From an uncultured Erysipelotrichaceae bacterium (GTDB taxonomy: Bacteria; Bacillota_I; Bacilli_A; RF39; UBA660): a DNA stretch of 47,089 nt. Under the pieces are notes generated by a model that searched no databases, was not told where the DNA came from, and was given only the letters and a program-made list of their open reading frames with translations. Positions 34,079 through 43,156 of this stretch are shown in pieces; within the stretch, counting starts at the first letter, position 1, and each line of letters opens with the position of its first letter. The stretch is taken from positions 1-47,089 of the forward strand of contig CACZGA010000010.1 in NCBI GenBank assembly GCA_902780585.1, written 5' to 3'. The translations under genes and the position numbers were made by a program.

Positions 34079-35374
34079 ATGAGAACTGTTGGTATATGTA
34101 CTTTAGGTTGCAAAGTAAATACTTATGAATCTGAATTTATTATGAATGAATTAAAGAAAGCTGGTTATGAAATAGGGGACTTTAATGATATTTGTGATGT
34201 ATATATTATTAATACTTGTACTGTTACTAATTCTAGTGATTCAAAATCTAAGAAGATGATTAGACAAGCTATTAGAAGAAATCCTGAGGCTTGTGTAGTA
34301 GCAATGGGTTGTTTTGTAGCGGCTAATTTTGATTATCAAGAAAATGGGTTAGATATTGTTTTAGGAAATAGGGATAAGTCTTCTATAGTTTCTTTATTAG
34401 AGGAGTATTTTTCTAATAAACAAATGATTAAGAAAGAATATTCTAAGCGTTTAGTTGATTTTGAGGATATGTATATTGATGCTTTTCCTGGTAGAACTAG
34501 AGCTTTTGTAAAAATACAAGATGGTTGTGATAATTTCTGTAGTTATTGTATTATTCCTTTTGTAAGAGGAAAGTGTCGTAGTAAAGATGAAGATAAAGTA
34601 ATACAAGAAATAACTGATTTAGTAAATAATGGTTTTAAAGAAATAGTTTTAACAGGAATTCATACTGGTAGTTATGGAGTAGATTTAGATACTGATTTTG
34701 CTGATTTATTAAATAAATTAGTAAATATTAAAGGACTTGAAAGATTAAGAATTTCATCTATTGAATGTACGGAATTAAATGATAAAGTATTGAATTTAAT
34801 AAAAACATCAAAAGTAATAGTAGATCACTTACATATACCAATACAAGCTGGTTCTGATGAAATTTTAAAAGCAATGAATAGAAAATATGATTTAGAATAT
34901 TTTAAAAATAAAATAAAAGAAATAAGAAGTATTCGCCCTGATATATCAATAAGTACTGATGTAATTGTAGGCTTTCCTGGAGAGTCTGAAGAATTATTTC
35001 AAACAACAATTAATACTTGTAGAGAAATAGAATTTTCTAAATTACATGTCTTTCCATTTAGTGAAAGAAAAGGTACAAAAGCAGCTTTAATGGATAATAA
35101 AATAGATAATAGGGAAAAGAAAGATAGAGCTAGACGATTAATAGAAGTATCAGAAGAATTAGAAATAAAATATATGGAAAAATTTATTAATAGAGAAGTA
35201 GAAGTATTAGTAGAAGAACATAAAGATGGTTATTCTATAGGTCATACGGGTAATTTCTTACATGTTAAATTTAAAGGGGATTATCCAATTAATGAATTTG
35301 TTACAGTAAAAATAGAAAAAGTAGATTATCCATATTGTATAGGGACTATTGATTTTGTAGAGACAAAGAATTAA
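34079..35374 (+). CDS. mtaB: tRNA t6A37 methylthiotransferase MtaB
   Basis: This 431-residue radical-SAM enzyme adds a methylthio group to N6-threonylcarbamoyladenosine at position 37 of tRNAs. It has the N-terminal UPF0004 domain with three cysteines for one iron-sulfur cluster (CTLGCKVN, INTCTVT, MGCFVA), where CKVN is typical of MtaB rather than MiaB (CQMN), the radical-SAM motif CDNFCSYCIIPFVRG, and a C-terminal TRAM domain (about 365-431). GAGGGGA precedes the ATG. Confidence 0.95.
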   Translation: MRTVGICTLGCKVNTYESEFIMNELKKAGYEIGDFNDICDVYIINTCTVTNSSDSKSKKMIRQAIRRNPEACVVAMGCFVAANFDYQENGLDIVLGNRDKSSIVSLLEEYFSNKQMIKKEYSKRLVDFEDMYIDAFPGRTRAFVKIQDGCDNFCSYCIIPFVRGKCRSKDEDKVIQEITDLVNNGFKEIVLTGIHTGSYGVDLDTDFADLLNKLVNIKGLERLRISSIECTELNDKVLNLIKTSKVIVDHLHIPIQAGSDEILKAMNRKYDLEYFKNKIKEIRSIRPDISISTDVIVGFPGESEELFQTTINTCREIEFSKLHVFPFSERKGTKAALMDNKIDNREKKDRARRLIEVSEELEIKYMEKFINREVEVLVEEHKDGYSIGHTGNFLHVKFKGDYPINEFVTVKIEKVDYPYCIGTIDFVETKN

Positions 35375-35397
35375 TATGAAATTAGTTCTTTTTTTTT
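35366..35397 (+). terminator. Terminator overlapping the mtaB stop
   Basis: AAGAATTAAT (35366-35375) pairs, with one G-U pair, with ATTAGTTCTT (35381-35390), followed by T to 35397. The mtaB TAA lies in the left arm. Confidence 0.85.
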
Positions 35398-35405
35398 GGT
35401 ATAAT
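35397..35405 (+). promoter_or_regulatory. Extended -10 promoter of recD2
   Basis: TGGTATAAT (35397-35405) starts on the last T of the mtaB terminator. The -35 position falls in the hairpin loop. Confidence 0.78.
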
Positions 35406-35430
35406 ATAATTAGATTATTTAGGAGGTCTT

Positions 35431-37611
35431 ATGAGTTATATTAAAGGTAATTATACAAAAACAATTTTTGAAAGCAATACTGGTTATCTTGTAGGACTTT
35501 TTAAGGTTTTAGAAACGGATGATGAGGTTGACTTTACCGGTAAGACTATTACTTTTACTGGTTATTTTCATGAATTAAATAATATTGATACTTATATATT
35601 TTATGGTAAAATTGTTCATCATGATAAATATGGTGAGCAATTTCAAGTAGATCATTATGAGAGAAGTAAACCGGTTGAGAAAGATGCTATTATTGAGTTT
35701 TTAACGAGTGGTTTATTTAAAGGTATTGGGGAGAAGAAAGCTAAAGCAATTGTAGATGTGTTAGGTAAAGATACTTTAAAGGTTATTTTGGAGTCTCCTA
35801 ATAATTTAATATTAATACCGGGTATTAGTCAAAGTAATATTAATGTATTACATAGTAAATTAAAAGAATATGAAGAAAGTTATGAAGTAATTTTATATTT
35901 AACGGAGATGGGCTTTTCAACAAAAGATTCGATGATTCTTTACCATAAATATAAAAAGCAAACAAGGAAAATTATAGAAGATAATATTTATCAAATTATT
36001 GATGAAGTACCTGATTTTTATTTTAAAAAGATAGATATGATTGCGTTAAGAAATGGTGTTTTGAAAGATGATTTTATTCGTATCCAGGCTGCGACTTTAT
36101 ATGTGATGAGGGAAGTTAGTAATACTTATGGACATTGCTATTATAGTTATGATGAAATGTTTTTGTTACTTCCTAGAGTATTAGGCTGTGAAATTACTGA
36201 AGACTGTTTCAAAGAAGTACTTGCATCGCTTGAAAAAGATTTAAAAATTGTTATTTGTGATGATAAGTATTATTTGAGTGAAATGTATGAGGCAGAGACT
36301 TTTATTGTTAAGAGATTTAGGTACCTTAGTCGTAAGAAGGAGAAAGATGTTCTTTTGGTAGATGAGTCACTACATCAATTAGAAGAATATTTAGAAGTAC
36401 AATATAGTCCTACACAGTTAGAAGCAATTGAAAAAAGTTATTGTAAAGATTTATTAATAATTACAGGTGGACCTGGTACTGGAAAAACTACTATTTTAAG
36501 AGGAATACTTGAATTATATCGAATGATGAGGCATTATTCTTTTACAGATTTATTAGATAAAGTGGCTTTATTAGCACCAACTGGAAGAGCAGCTAAAAGA
36601 ATGAGTGAAGCTACCAATTTTAAAGCAAGTACTATTCATCGCTTTTTAAAATGGCAGAAGGAGACTAATCGTTTTCAAGTTAATGAGTATCATAAAAGTA
36701 ATGTTGAATTTATTATTGTAGACGAAGCTAGTATGATAGATACATTGTTAATGAATCATTTATTAAAGGGAATATCTAGTAATTGTAAAATTGTATTAGT
36801 AGGGGATGATCATCAATTACCATCTGTAGGTCCAGGACAAGTACTTAGAGATGTTATTCAATGTGGTAAGTTAGATGTTGTTGAGTTAAAAGATTTATAT
36901 AGACAAGGAAATGATTCTAATATTATTACATTAGCTTATGATATTAGAAATAAAAGCATATCTAAAGATATATTTAATGAGGAAGAAGATTTAACATTTA
37001 TTTCTTGTGATGATTCTTTAGTAGGTAATAAAATACAAGAGATTAGTAGAACTTATCAAGATTTATCTTTTAGAGATTATCAAATATTAATACCTATGTA
37101 TAAGGGGTTAAATGGTATTGATGAGGTTAATAAAAAAGTACAAGCTATTTATAATCCTGTTAGTAGTAATAAAGATTCTATAAAAATAGGGGATTTTACT
37201 ATTAGTGTTGGTGATAAAGTTATTCAATTAACTAATTTACCTGATGATAATGTATATAATGGTGATATTGGTATAGTAGAAGAAATTAATACTTCTAAAA
37301 AAGAGGTTTTTATTCATTATGATGAAAATATAGTTAAGTATACACCTTCTACTTTTCATCAATTTCGATTAGCTTACGCTATTAGTATTCATAAGTCACA
37401 AGGTTCTGAATTTGATGTTGTTGTTATACCAATAGTTAAGGGATATCGTAAAATGCTTTATCAAAGACTTATTTATACGGCAGTTACTAGAACTAAACAA
37501 AAATTATATCTTATAGGAGATTTTGAGGCTTTTAAATATGCTTGTTATAATTGTAATGAAGATACTAGAAGAACTACTATTCAGGAATATTTTATTAATG
37601 GAATAAAATAA
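35431..37611 (+). CDS. recD2: RecD2-type DNA helicase
   Basis: This 726-residue superfamily 1 5'-3' helicase (YrrC/RecD2) acts in replication fork and mismatch repair-related processes without RecBC. It has an N-terminal OB-like part, a helix-hairpin-helix (LFKGIGEKKAKAIVDVLG, about 100), and helicase motifs Walker A (ITGGPGTGKTTILRG, about 350), FIIVDEASMIDTLL, LVGDDHQLPSVGPGQVLRD, LKDLYRQGNDSN, then SH3-like DKVIQLTN and motifs AISIHKSQGSEFDVVV and YTAVTRTKQKLYL. Length is typical. AGGAGG precedes the ATG. It follows mtaB as a separate unit. Confidence 0.95.
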   Translation: MSYIKGNYTKTIFESNTGYLVGLFKVLETDDEVDFTGKTITFTGYFHELNNIDTYIFYGKIVHHDKYGEQFQVDHYERSKPVEKDAIIEFLTSGLFKGIGEKKAKAIVDVLGKDTLKVILESPNNLILIPGISQSNINVLHSKLKEYEESYEVILYLTEMGFSTKDSMILYHKYKKQTRKIIEDNIYQIIDEVPDFYFKKIDMIALRNGVLKDDFIRIQAATLYVMREVSNTYGHCYYSYDEMFLLLPRVLGCEITEDCFKEVLASLEKDLKIVICDDKYYLSEMYEAETFIVKRFRYLSRKKEKDVLLVDESLHQLEEYLEVQYSPTQLEAIEKSYCKDLLIITGGPGTGKTTILRGILELYRMMRHYSFTDLLDKVALLAPTGRAAKRMSEATNFKASTIHRFLKWQKETNRFQVNEYHKSNVEFIIVDEASMIDTLLMNHLLKGISSNCKIVLVGDDHQLPSVGPGQVLRDVIQCGKLDVVELKDLYRQGNDSNIITLAYDIRNKSISKDIFNEEEDLTFISCDDSLVGNKIQEISRTYQDLSFRDYQILIPMYKGLNGIDEVNKKVQAIYNPVSSNKDSIKIGDFTISVGDKVIQLTNLPDDNVYNGDIGIVEEINTSKKEVFIHYDENIVKYTPSTFHQFRLAYAISIHKSQGSEFDVVVIPIVKGYRKMLYQRLIYTAVTRTKQKLYLIGDFEAFKYACYNCNEDTRRTTIQEYFINGIK

Positions 37612-37619
37612 ATGGGTGC

Positions 37620-37648
37620 TTGATTATATAAAATTTACGTGATAGAAT
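37620..37648 (+). promoter_or_regulatory. Promoter of the unknown gene at 37672
   Basis: TTGATT (37620-37625), a 17-bp spacer and TAGAAT (37643-37648) with TG (37640-37641). Confidence 0.72.
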
Positions 37649-37671
37649 ATTTTTCGTTTGGGGGTGCTTTT

Positions 37672-38310
37672 ATGAGCATTGTTTTAGGTATTGTTGATCG
37701 TATTGCTAATTATGACTATGACTCTTTACATAATAGAGTTCTTAAAATACAAAATAGAATAGATACTTTAGCAAATTGTGGATATAAAAGTTTAGAATGG
37801 TTTTATAAAACTGTAGAATGTGAAGTAGACTTGGCAGTTTGTGTTGCAAGTTATGCTAACTATTTTGAGAGGACTCAATATCCACATTCTAAGAGACTAG
37901 GTAAAACTATAACTAAAGCTGAACTTAGTTCTTTTATACCGGAATTAAAGTCTGCCTATGCACATATGGATTCTCTCTATAATTCTAGTATGATATTTCA
38001 TGAAGGGGAAGAGTTTACTAAAAAAACGGCTAATTTCTTCAAAACTGTTAAAGAAACTGGAAGAGCGGGAGATTATCAGGTTCCAAATAATAGTATGCTT
38101 GCTGTAACAAAAAAAGAGTTGGTTTGTAAAACATTACTAATGGGATTTGAACGCGATATTTTGGGGTGTTACCCATTGGATAAAGATATAACTGATTTAT
38201 TAGATCTGTATGAAAAGTATGGTGGGACACTACAGTTTTCTAAAGAAGTTCGGAATATATTGTTTCCTTATGTCGATAGCGAAAAACGTTTTCAAAAAGT
38301 AAAAAGTTAA
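37672..38310 (+). CDS. Unknown 212-residue protein
   Basis: The protein is not recognised. I chose the ATG at 37672 (MSIVLGIVDRI), with GGGGG directly upstream; the longer open frame from 37639 overlaps the promoter. It appears soluble and mostly helical, with a first region of helices (DYDSLHNRVLKIQNRIDTLA) that could form a coiled coil, and it ends with charged residues. It is a single-gene unit between recD2 and map. A weak A-run/T-run hairpin (38301-38328) follows. Confidence 0.78.
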   Translation: MSIVLGIVDRIANYDYDSLHNRVLKIQNRIDTLANCGYKSLEWFYKTVECEVDLAVCVASYANYFERTQYPHSKRLGKTITKAELSSFIPELKSAYAHMDSLYNSSMIFHEGEEFTKKTANFFKTVKETGRAGDYQVPNNSMLAVTKKELVCKTLLMGFERDILGCYPLDKDITDLLDLYEKYGGTLQFSKEVRNILFPYVDSEKRFQKVKS

Positions 38311-38358
38311 ATGTGGCTTTTTTCTTTTTTTTATTGTATACTTTTTATGGTGATTTGT

Positions 38359-39111
38359 ATGATTACAATAAAAAGTGAAAGAGAAATAGAATTAATGAGA
38401 AAAGCAGGTATGCTTGTGTCTTTAATGCATCAATATATAAAACCATATATTAAAGAAGGAATTACTACTAAAGAATTAGATAAGTTATGTGAAGATTTTA
38501 TTATAAAGAACGATGCAGTTCCTACTTGTAAAGGTTATCAAGGATTTCCAGCGACTTTATGTACTTCAGTAAATGATGAAGTTGTACATGGTATACCTTC
38601 TGATAGAGTATTAAAAAATGGTGACATTATTACTATTGATGTGGTTATTGGTTATAAAGGTTATCAGGGTGATGCGGCTTGGACTTATGCCGTAGGAGAA
38701 ATTGATGATGATAAAAAATATTTGATGGAACATACTGAAAAGGCTTTATATGAAGGAATAAAAATGGCTAAACCAGGGAACCGTATAGGCGATATTTCCG
38801 CAGCAGTTGAGGAGTATGCAACAGCACATCATTTAGGTGTAGTTAGAGAATTATGTGGGCATGGTATTGGTCGTGAAATGCATGAGGATCCTGAGGTACC
38901 TAATTTCGGTACAAGAAATACAGGACCACGTTTAAAACCGGGAATGGTTATTTGTATTGAACCTATGCTTACTTTTGGCAAAAGAGATGTTTGCCAATTA
39001 GATGATGATTGGACTGTTGTTACTTTAGATGAGAGTCCAGCGGCGCATTATGAACATACAGTTTTAATTACAGAAGATGGTTATGAAATATTAACTCCTA
39101 GACTTGATTAA
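38359..39111 (+). CDS. map: Type I methionine aminopeptidase
   Basis: This 250-residue enzyme removes the initiator methionine from new proteins. It has the metal ligands of the pita-bread fold: the aspartates in ITIDVVIGYKGYQGDAAWT, the histidine in CGHGIGREMHEDP, and the glutamates in CIEPML and YEHTVLIT. I chose the ATG at 38359 (MITIKSEREIELMRKAG), which matches the family N-terminus; GGTGAT lies at 38349-38354. A TATACT at 38337-38342 is the likely -10, giving a very short leader. In many Firmicutes map lies in the ribosomal protein cluster; here it stands alone. Confidence 0.95.
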   Translation: MITIKSEREIELMRKAGMLVSLMHQYIKPYIKEGITTKELDKLCEDFIIKNDAVPTCKGYQGFPATLCTSVNDEVVHGIPSDRVLKNGDIITIDVVIGYKGYQGDAAWTYAVGEIDDDKKYLMEHTEKALYEGIKMAKPGNRIGDISAAVEEYATAHHLGVVRELCGHGIGREMHEDPEVPNFGTRNTGPRLKPGMVICIEPMLTFGKRDVCQLDDDWTVVTLDESPAAHYEHTVLITEDGYEILTPRLD

Positions 39112-39128
39112 CGTAAAATGATTTGGTT

Positions 39129-39157
39129 TTTATAGTTTTTTTAAGTTTCTGTATAAT
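39129..39157 (+). promoter_or_regulatory. Promoter of the phosphoglycerate mutase-like gene
   Basis: TATAAT (39152-39157) with TTTATA (39129-39134) 17 bases upstream. The gap after map has no clear terminator. Confidence 0.65.
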
Positions 39158-39187
39158 TTTTGGTGTACACTATAGTTGGGTGATTCT

Positions 39188-40636
39188 ATGAAAAAGAGTA
39201 TTCTATTTTTAATTAATGGGCTTGGTGTTGAAAAGGCTGGAAGTTATAGTATTTCTATTGATCAGTGTATGCCACAATTATGTAGAATTAAAGAAACTTC
39301 ATTTTTTACAACAGCTATTATTAATTCTTTAGAATATAGAAGTGCTTATGAAGCTTTCTTCTTAGGAGACACTTATAGAAGAGAATTAGATTATATTCGG
39401 GATAATATTTTAGGAGATAATTTGACTAATAATCCTACTTATAATTCTTTAAAAAATTATTTAAGTAATCCTACTTCGCGTTTACATGTATTTGTAGAAC
39501 CTAGTAATGATAGAGTAGTTGAAGAGGTTAACTCATTAGTAAAATCTTTAGGATTAGGTGATAAAAGAGAAGTATATCTTCATTTATTATTAACGCAACA
39601 GACGACTAGTGAATATCAAAAACTCGTTAAAACAATTAACTATATTAAGTATCATTTAGCTTCTTGTATTACTGTTGGTTTTATTATGGGAAAAGAAATA
39701 CTTCCTACTACACTTACTAAAGATGATTATGATATGGCAAAGAGGTTATTCTATTATTGTTCAGTTGAAAGATGGAGTGATACAGAACAAAAATTTAGAG
39801 ATTTAAGTAATAGTAATGTTAGACCTTGCGAAGCACCAGGCTTTACTGCAACTAATTCTTGTTCTTTTAAGAATGGTGATGCTATTTTATTTTTTAATAC
39901 TAAGAGAACAAGTTATGATAGTATAATTAAAAGTATTGTAGATCAAGAGCAAGAAGTATTTAAAACAGAATCTGTTTCTTTACCTATTTTTTCATTAATA
40001 CATTTAGATACCCAGTATGATATACCTTGTTTTGCAGAGAGTATTTATTATGAAAATAATATGGCGCATATGCTGGAAAAAGCAAATAAGAAAGCTCTTA
40101 TTGTGTCAGAAGAAAGAAATATACGTTTAGTTAATTTTTTAGCGAATGGTTTAAATTATGTAAATAATCCTAGAATACAATTTATGAAATTAGACGAGGG
40201 GTATTTAAGTAATGCTGAAAATATTCGTACTTTGATTGATCAAAGTGAATTTGATTTTATAATATTTGATTTTCATATGGATGTTTCTAAAACTATAAAT
40301 GATTTAAAGGCCCAATTAAGTAGAATTGATGTCATATTAGGTTATATATCTGAAGTTTGTGTTAATAAGCATTCATTATTAATTACATCTTTATATGGAA
40401 TTAAGAAGACTCTTCCTCTGGCACAATATAATGGGGAAATGGTTACTATTGACTATGAAATGCAGATACCAATATTTTTCTTTGATTATACTTATCCTAG
40501 AAGTAAGTATGGACTTAGACCTGGAGAAACTAATGATATATTACATACGGCTTTAAGGTGTATTTGGGATACTAAAGATGTTGATACATTAATATATATG
40601 AAAGGTATATTAAATAATTTATTTGGAAAAAAATAA
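39188..40636 (+). CDS. Catalytically dead GpmI-like (iPGM family) protein
   Basis: This 482-residue protein follows cofactor-independent phosphoglycerate mutase from end to end, but its active site is gone. Matching parts include SILFLINGLG (family LLILDGxG), SRLHVFV (LHLFGLLSDGG), NGDAILFFNTKR (219-230; family DGDAVIFFNFRPDR), KKALIVSEERNIRLVNFLANG (301-321 region; family LRIAETEKYxHVTFFFNGG), EFDFIIFDFHMD (family YDLIICNFANPDMVGH) and HSLLITSLYG (family LLITADHGN). Lost residues include the DG metal aspartate (now Asn10), the serine of GNSEVGH, the histidine of MVGH, the Asp-His of DHGN, and the late AHT histidine. It should not be an enzyme. The ATG at 39188 follows GGGTGAT. Confidence 0.8.
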   Translation: MKKSILFLINGLGVEKAGSYSISIDQCMPQLCRIKETSFFTTAIINSLEYRSAYEAFFLGDTYRRELDYIRDNILGDNLTNNPTYNSLKNYLSNPTSRLHVFVEPSNDRVVEEVNSLVKSLGLGDKREVYLHLLLTQQTTSEYQKLVKTINYIKYHLASCITVGFIMGKEILPTTLTKDDYDMAKRLFYYCSVERWSDTEQKFRDLSNSNVRPCEAPGFTATNSCSFKNGDAILFFNTKRTSYDSIIKSIVDQEQEVFKTESVSLPIFSLIHLDTQYDIPCFAESIYYENNMAHMLEKANKKALIVSEERNIRLVNFLANGLNYVNNPRIQFMKLDEGYLSNAENIRTLIDQSEFDFIIFDFHMDVSKTINDLKAQLSRIDVILGYISEVCVNKHSLLITSLYGIKKTLPLAQYNGEMVTIDYEMQIPIFFFDYTYPRSKYGLRPGETNDILHTALRCIWDTKDVDTLIYMKGILNNLFGKK

Positions 40637-40659
40637 TAGGAAAAGTCCTATTATTTTTT
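40628..40659. terminator. Bidirectional terminator, GpmI-like and TetR genes
   Basis: A 14-bp perfect stem (40628-40641 with 40646-40659) has loop AAAG and A/T tracts on the outer arms. It overlaps the ends of both convergent genes. Confidence 0.93.
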
Positions 40660-41181
40660 GTTTGGTAATATTGATTTGAAACCTTCTAATTCTATTACAT
40701 TATTATCTTGATTTAATAGAAGAGAAGTTAATCCTTCACTATAGAATAATGCATATGACTCTATAGGGATATTTGTATACTCATTTTTTAATTCTTTTAT
40801 TATTATTTCTTTTATAATATTAGAAAACATTTGATGAATCAGAGTAGGGTTACTTTTTAATAGTTTTTTTATGATTGCGTTTTCTTGAATTATTTTTTTG
40901 GCCCTTTTTATTATTTTTAATAAGTAGTCATTTAGTTCTTCAGTTTTTGTTATTTTATTAAATTCGTCTTTTATATCTTCTTCTATACTTTGTAGTAGGG
41001 ATGTTGCGAGGCTTTCTTTATCTTTAAAGTGATCGTAGAATGTTGAACGATTAATATTTGCTTTTTTACAAATATCTGATATTTTTATTTGTTCTTTATT
41101 TTTACTTGATATTAATTCTATATAGGATTTGTATAAAGTAGCTTTTGTTTTTCTGATTCTTAAGTCTTCTTTTTCTCTCAT
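40651..41181 (-). CDS. TetR/AcrR-family regulator
   Basis: This 176-residue regulator has an N-terminal TetR helix-turn-helix (about residues 14-60: KISDICKKANINRSTFYDHF, then KDKESLATSLL) and an all-helical C-terminal ligand domain with no recognised ligand. GGTGAA precedes the ATG. It is divergent from the surface-protein genes at 41347 and converges on the GpmI-like gene. A palindrome lies over its own -35, which fits autoregulation; a role for the divergent surface genes is possible. Confidence 0.92.
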   Translation of the reverse strand: MREKEDLRIRKTKATLYKSYIELISSKNKEQIKISDICKKANINRSTFYDHFKDKESLATSLLQSIEEDIKDEFNKITKTEELNDYLLKIIKRAKKIIQENAIIKKLLKSNPTLIHQMFSNIIKEIIIKELKNEYTNIPIESYALFYSEGLTSLLLNQDNNVIELEGFKSILPNKK

Positions 41182-41198
41182 TTTTTTTCACCAGTTTT

Positions 41199-41232
41199 AT
41201 TATAATATAAATATACTTATCTTGTAAAGATA
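41199..41232 (-). promoter_or_regulatory. TetR-gene promoter with candidate operator
   Basis: On the minus strand TTTACA (41223-41228) is the -35 and TATAAT (41199-41204) the -10, with an 18-bp spacer. The perfect palindrome TATCTT-GTA-AAGATA (41218-41232) covers the -35, a usual place for a TetR operator. Confidence 0.7.
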
Positions 41233-41346
41233 GGCTACGGATGTTGGATTTTATAATATAACTTTTTTCTTTTAATTTTTATATATTTGAGTTAAAATGA
41301 TATTAGTAGTATTAGAGAATAAAAGTGGTAGGTAGGAGAGTATTAT

Positions 41347-43143
41347 ATGAAGATATCTAAGAAAATAAAGTTTATTATTTTTTTGTTGATTGTAGGATGT
41401 GGTTGTTGGTTTTTTCTTGTTTCTCCATATCTTGGTTTTCTTGCAAATGAAAAGAAATTTGAAAAGGCTGCTAGAGATTATTTTGATCATCATCCAGGGG
41501 AACTTCCTACTGGTGAGAGAGTTAAAACTCTTAGTATGAATACTTTATATCATCAAGCTTATTTAAAAGATGATTTTTATGCACCTAATTCAAAGAAGTC
41601 TTGTTCTATTGAAAAGAGTTGGGTAAAAGTAAAAAAAGAAAATAACGATTACCGTTATTATGTTTATTTAGATTGTGGTGTTTTTTCTTCTAGAGTAGAT
41701 CATGAAGGACCTACTATTAAATTAGAAGGAGAAAAGACCATTAGAATAGGTATTGGGGAAGAATTTAAAGATCCTGGGGTTAAAAGTGTTTCTGATAATG
41801 TTGATGGTAATATGAAAAAGTCTGATGTTAATATTGATAACCCTGTTAATGTTAATAAGGTTGGTACTTATGAAATAACTTATAGTGCGCTTGATTCTTT
41901 AAAAAATAAAGGCGTTGCTAAAAGAACTGTGGAGGTTGTACAAACACTACATAGTACTGTTAAAGCAGCCTTAGGGGAGGCTACTAATTATAAAGGACTT
42001 CCTGAAAATAACTATGTTCGTCTTTCTAATATTTTATTTCGAATATATGGAGTTGATGCTAATAAAAATGTAATCTTAGTTTCGGCTGAAGATATAGCTA
42101 ATGTTAATTATACTAAGATTGATAAATGGTTAGATTATTTTTATGGTTATTTGAATGATTATACTAAGGGTATTATGGTTAAAAATAAATATTGTAAAAT
42201 GAATCTTGATGAGACTCAGCTAGCAACTACTGAATGTAGTTCATATGGTAGTGAGACTTTACTTGGTGTTCCTTCTGTTGATATGGTTAATAAAGCAAAT
42301 GGGGAAAATGGTAACTTTATGCAACCATTTACTATTTCGTGGACTTCTACGGCAAAAGATGGGGACAATGCTTACGTTACTAGAAATGCTTTCTTTTTTG
42401 ACGATTATGGAAAAGACTTTGTTTCTTATCCTAGTGTTCATAATTATGGGGTAAGACCTGTGATGACTGTTAAAGGAGATAGTCTTATTAAAGGTGGAAC
42501 TGGTTTAGTTAATGATCCTTATATTTTTGGAGACGTTACTCCTGCTAAGGGAGGATCTAAGATTAATACGCGTTATACTGGGGAATACTTATCTATAGAT
42601 GGTGAGATATATCGTATTATTCAAGTAGAAAAAGATGGAACTACTAAAGTTATTTCTGAAAGTACTATTGGTACTATAGATGATAAACTTTTATGTACAG
42701 CTTCTGCTTCTAGTCCAGTTATTGTATATAATCCTAAAGATAAAATTAGTGCTGCTTATTGTATTAATAATAAAGCAAGTACTTTCCTTGAAACTTCTTA
42801 TTTTGTTAATCATGAGATAGAAGTACCTGTTTATGAAGATGCTATTATATATGGAGAAGAAACTTCTGTATCTAAATTCAAAGCTGTTTTAAGTGCTCCA
42901 GATATGTATGAAATATTTAGTGCTCAAACGGAAATGCATTTAGCTTCTTTATCTTATTGGTTAAAGAATACTTCAAAGAGTAAAAATAGAGTAGGAGCTG
43001 CTATTACCGATATTGGAGTTCCATATAATGAAACTATTCCTGATTATATGTCTTTAAATATAAGAGTGGTTGCTTATATGAAAAAAGGTAGTATTATTTC
43101 AAGTGGTTTAGGTACATTTGAAAGCCCATATATTATAAAATAA
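41347..43143 (+). CDS. Surface protein with pilin-like, Ig-like and duplicated C-terminal modules
   Basis: This 598-residue protein is membrane-anchored by an N-terminal segment (about 8-30), so most of it is outside the cell. Residues 32-112 look like a pilin globular part (KAARDYFDHHPGELPTGERV, YLKDDFYAP and a C-terminal DCG), although the prepilin cleavage motif is missing. Residues 120-199 match DUF5011-type Ig domains (GPTIKL, FKDPGVKSVSDNVDGN, VGTYEITYSALD). The rest is two copies of one module: FRIYGVDANKNVILVSAE with YGVRPVMTVK and GTGLVNDPYIFG, and YRIIQVEKDGTTKVISES with NIRVVAYMKK and GTFESPYIIK. No LPXTG signal is at the C-terminus. It starts a likely operon with the sortase. Confidence 0.82.
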   Translation: MKISKKIKFIIFLLIVGCGCWFFLVSPYLGFLANEKKFEKAARDYFDHHPGELPTGERVKTLSMNTLYHQAYLKDDFYAPNSKKSCSIEKSWVKVKKENNDYRYYVYLDCGVFSSRVDHEGPTIKLEGEKTIRIGIGEEFKDPGVKSVSDNVDGNMKKSDVNIDNPVNVNKVGTYEITYSALDSLKNKGVAKRTVEVVQTLHSTVKAALGEATNYKGLPENNYVRLSNILFRIYGVDANKNVILVSAEDIANVNYTKIDKWLDYFYGYLNDYTKGIMVKNKYCKMNLDETQLATTECSSYGSETLLGVPSVDMVNKANGENGNFMQPFTISWTSTAKDGDNAYVTRNAFFFDDYGKDFVSYPSVHNYGVRPVMTVKGDSLIKGGTGLVNDPYIFGDVTPAKGGSKINTRYTGEYLSIDGEIYRIIQVEKDGTTKVISESTIGTIDDKLLCTASASSPVIVYNPKDKISAAYCINNKASTFLETSYFVNHEIEVPVYEDAIIYGEETSVSKFKAVLSAPDMYEIFSAQTEMHLASLSYWLKNTSKSKNRVGAAITDIGVPYNETIPDYMSLNIRVVAYMKKGSIISSGLGTFESPYIIK

Positions 43144-43156
43144 GGAGTTTGATACA

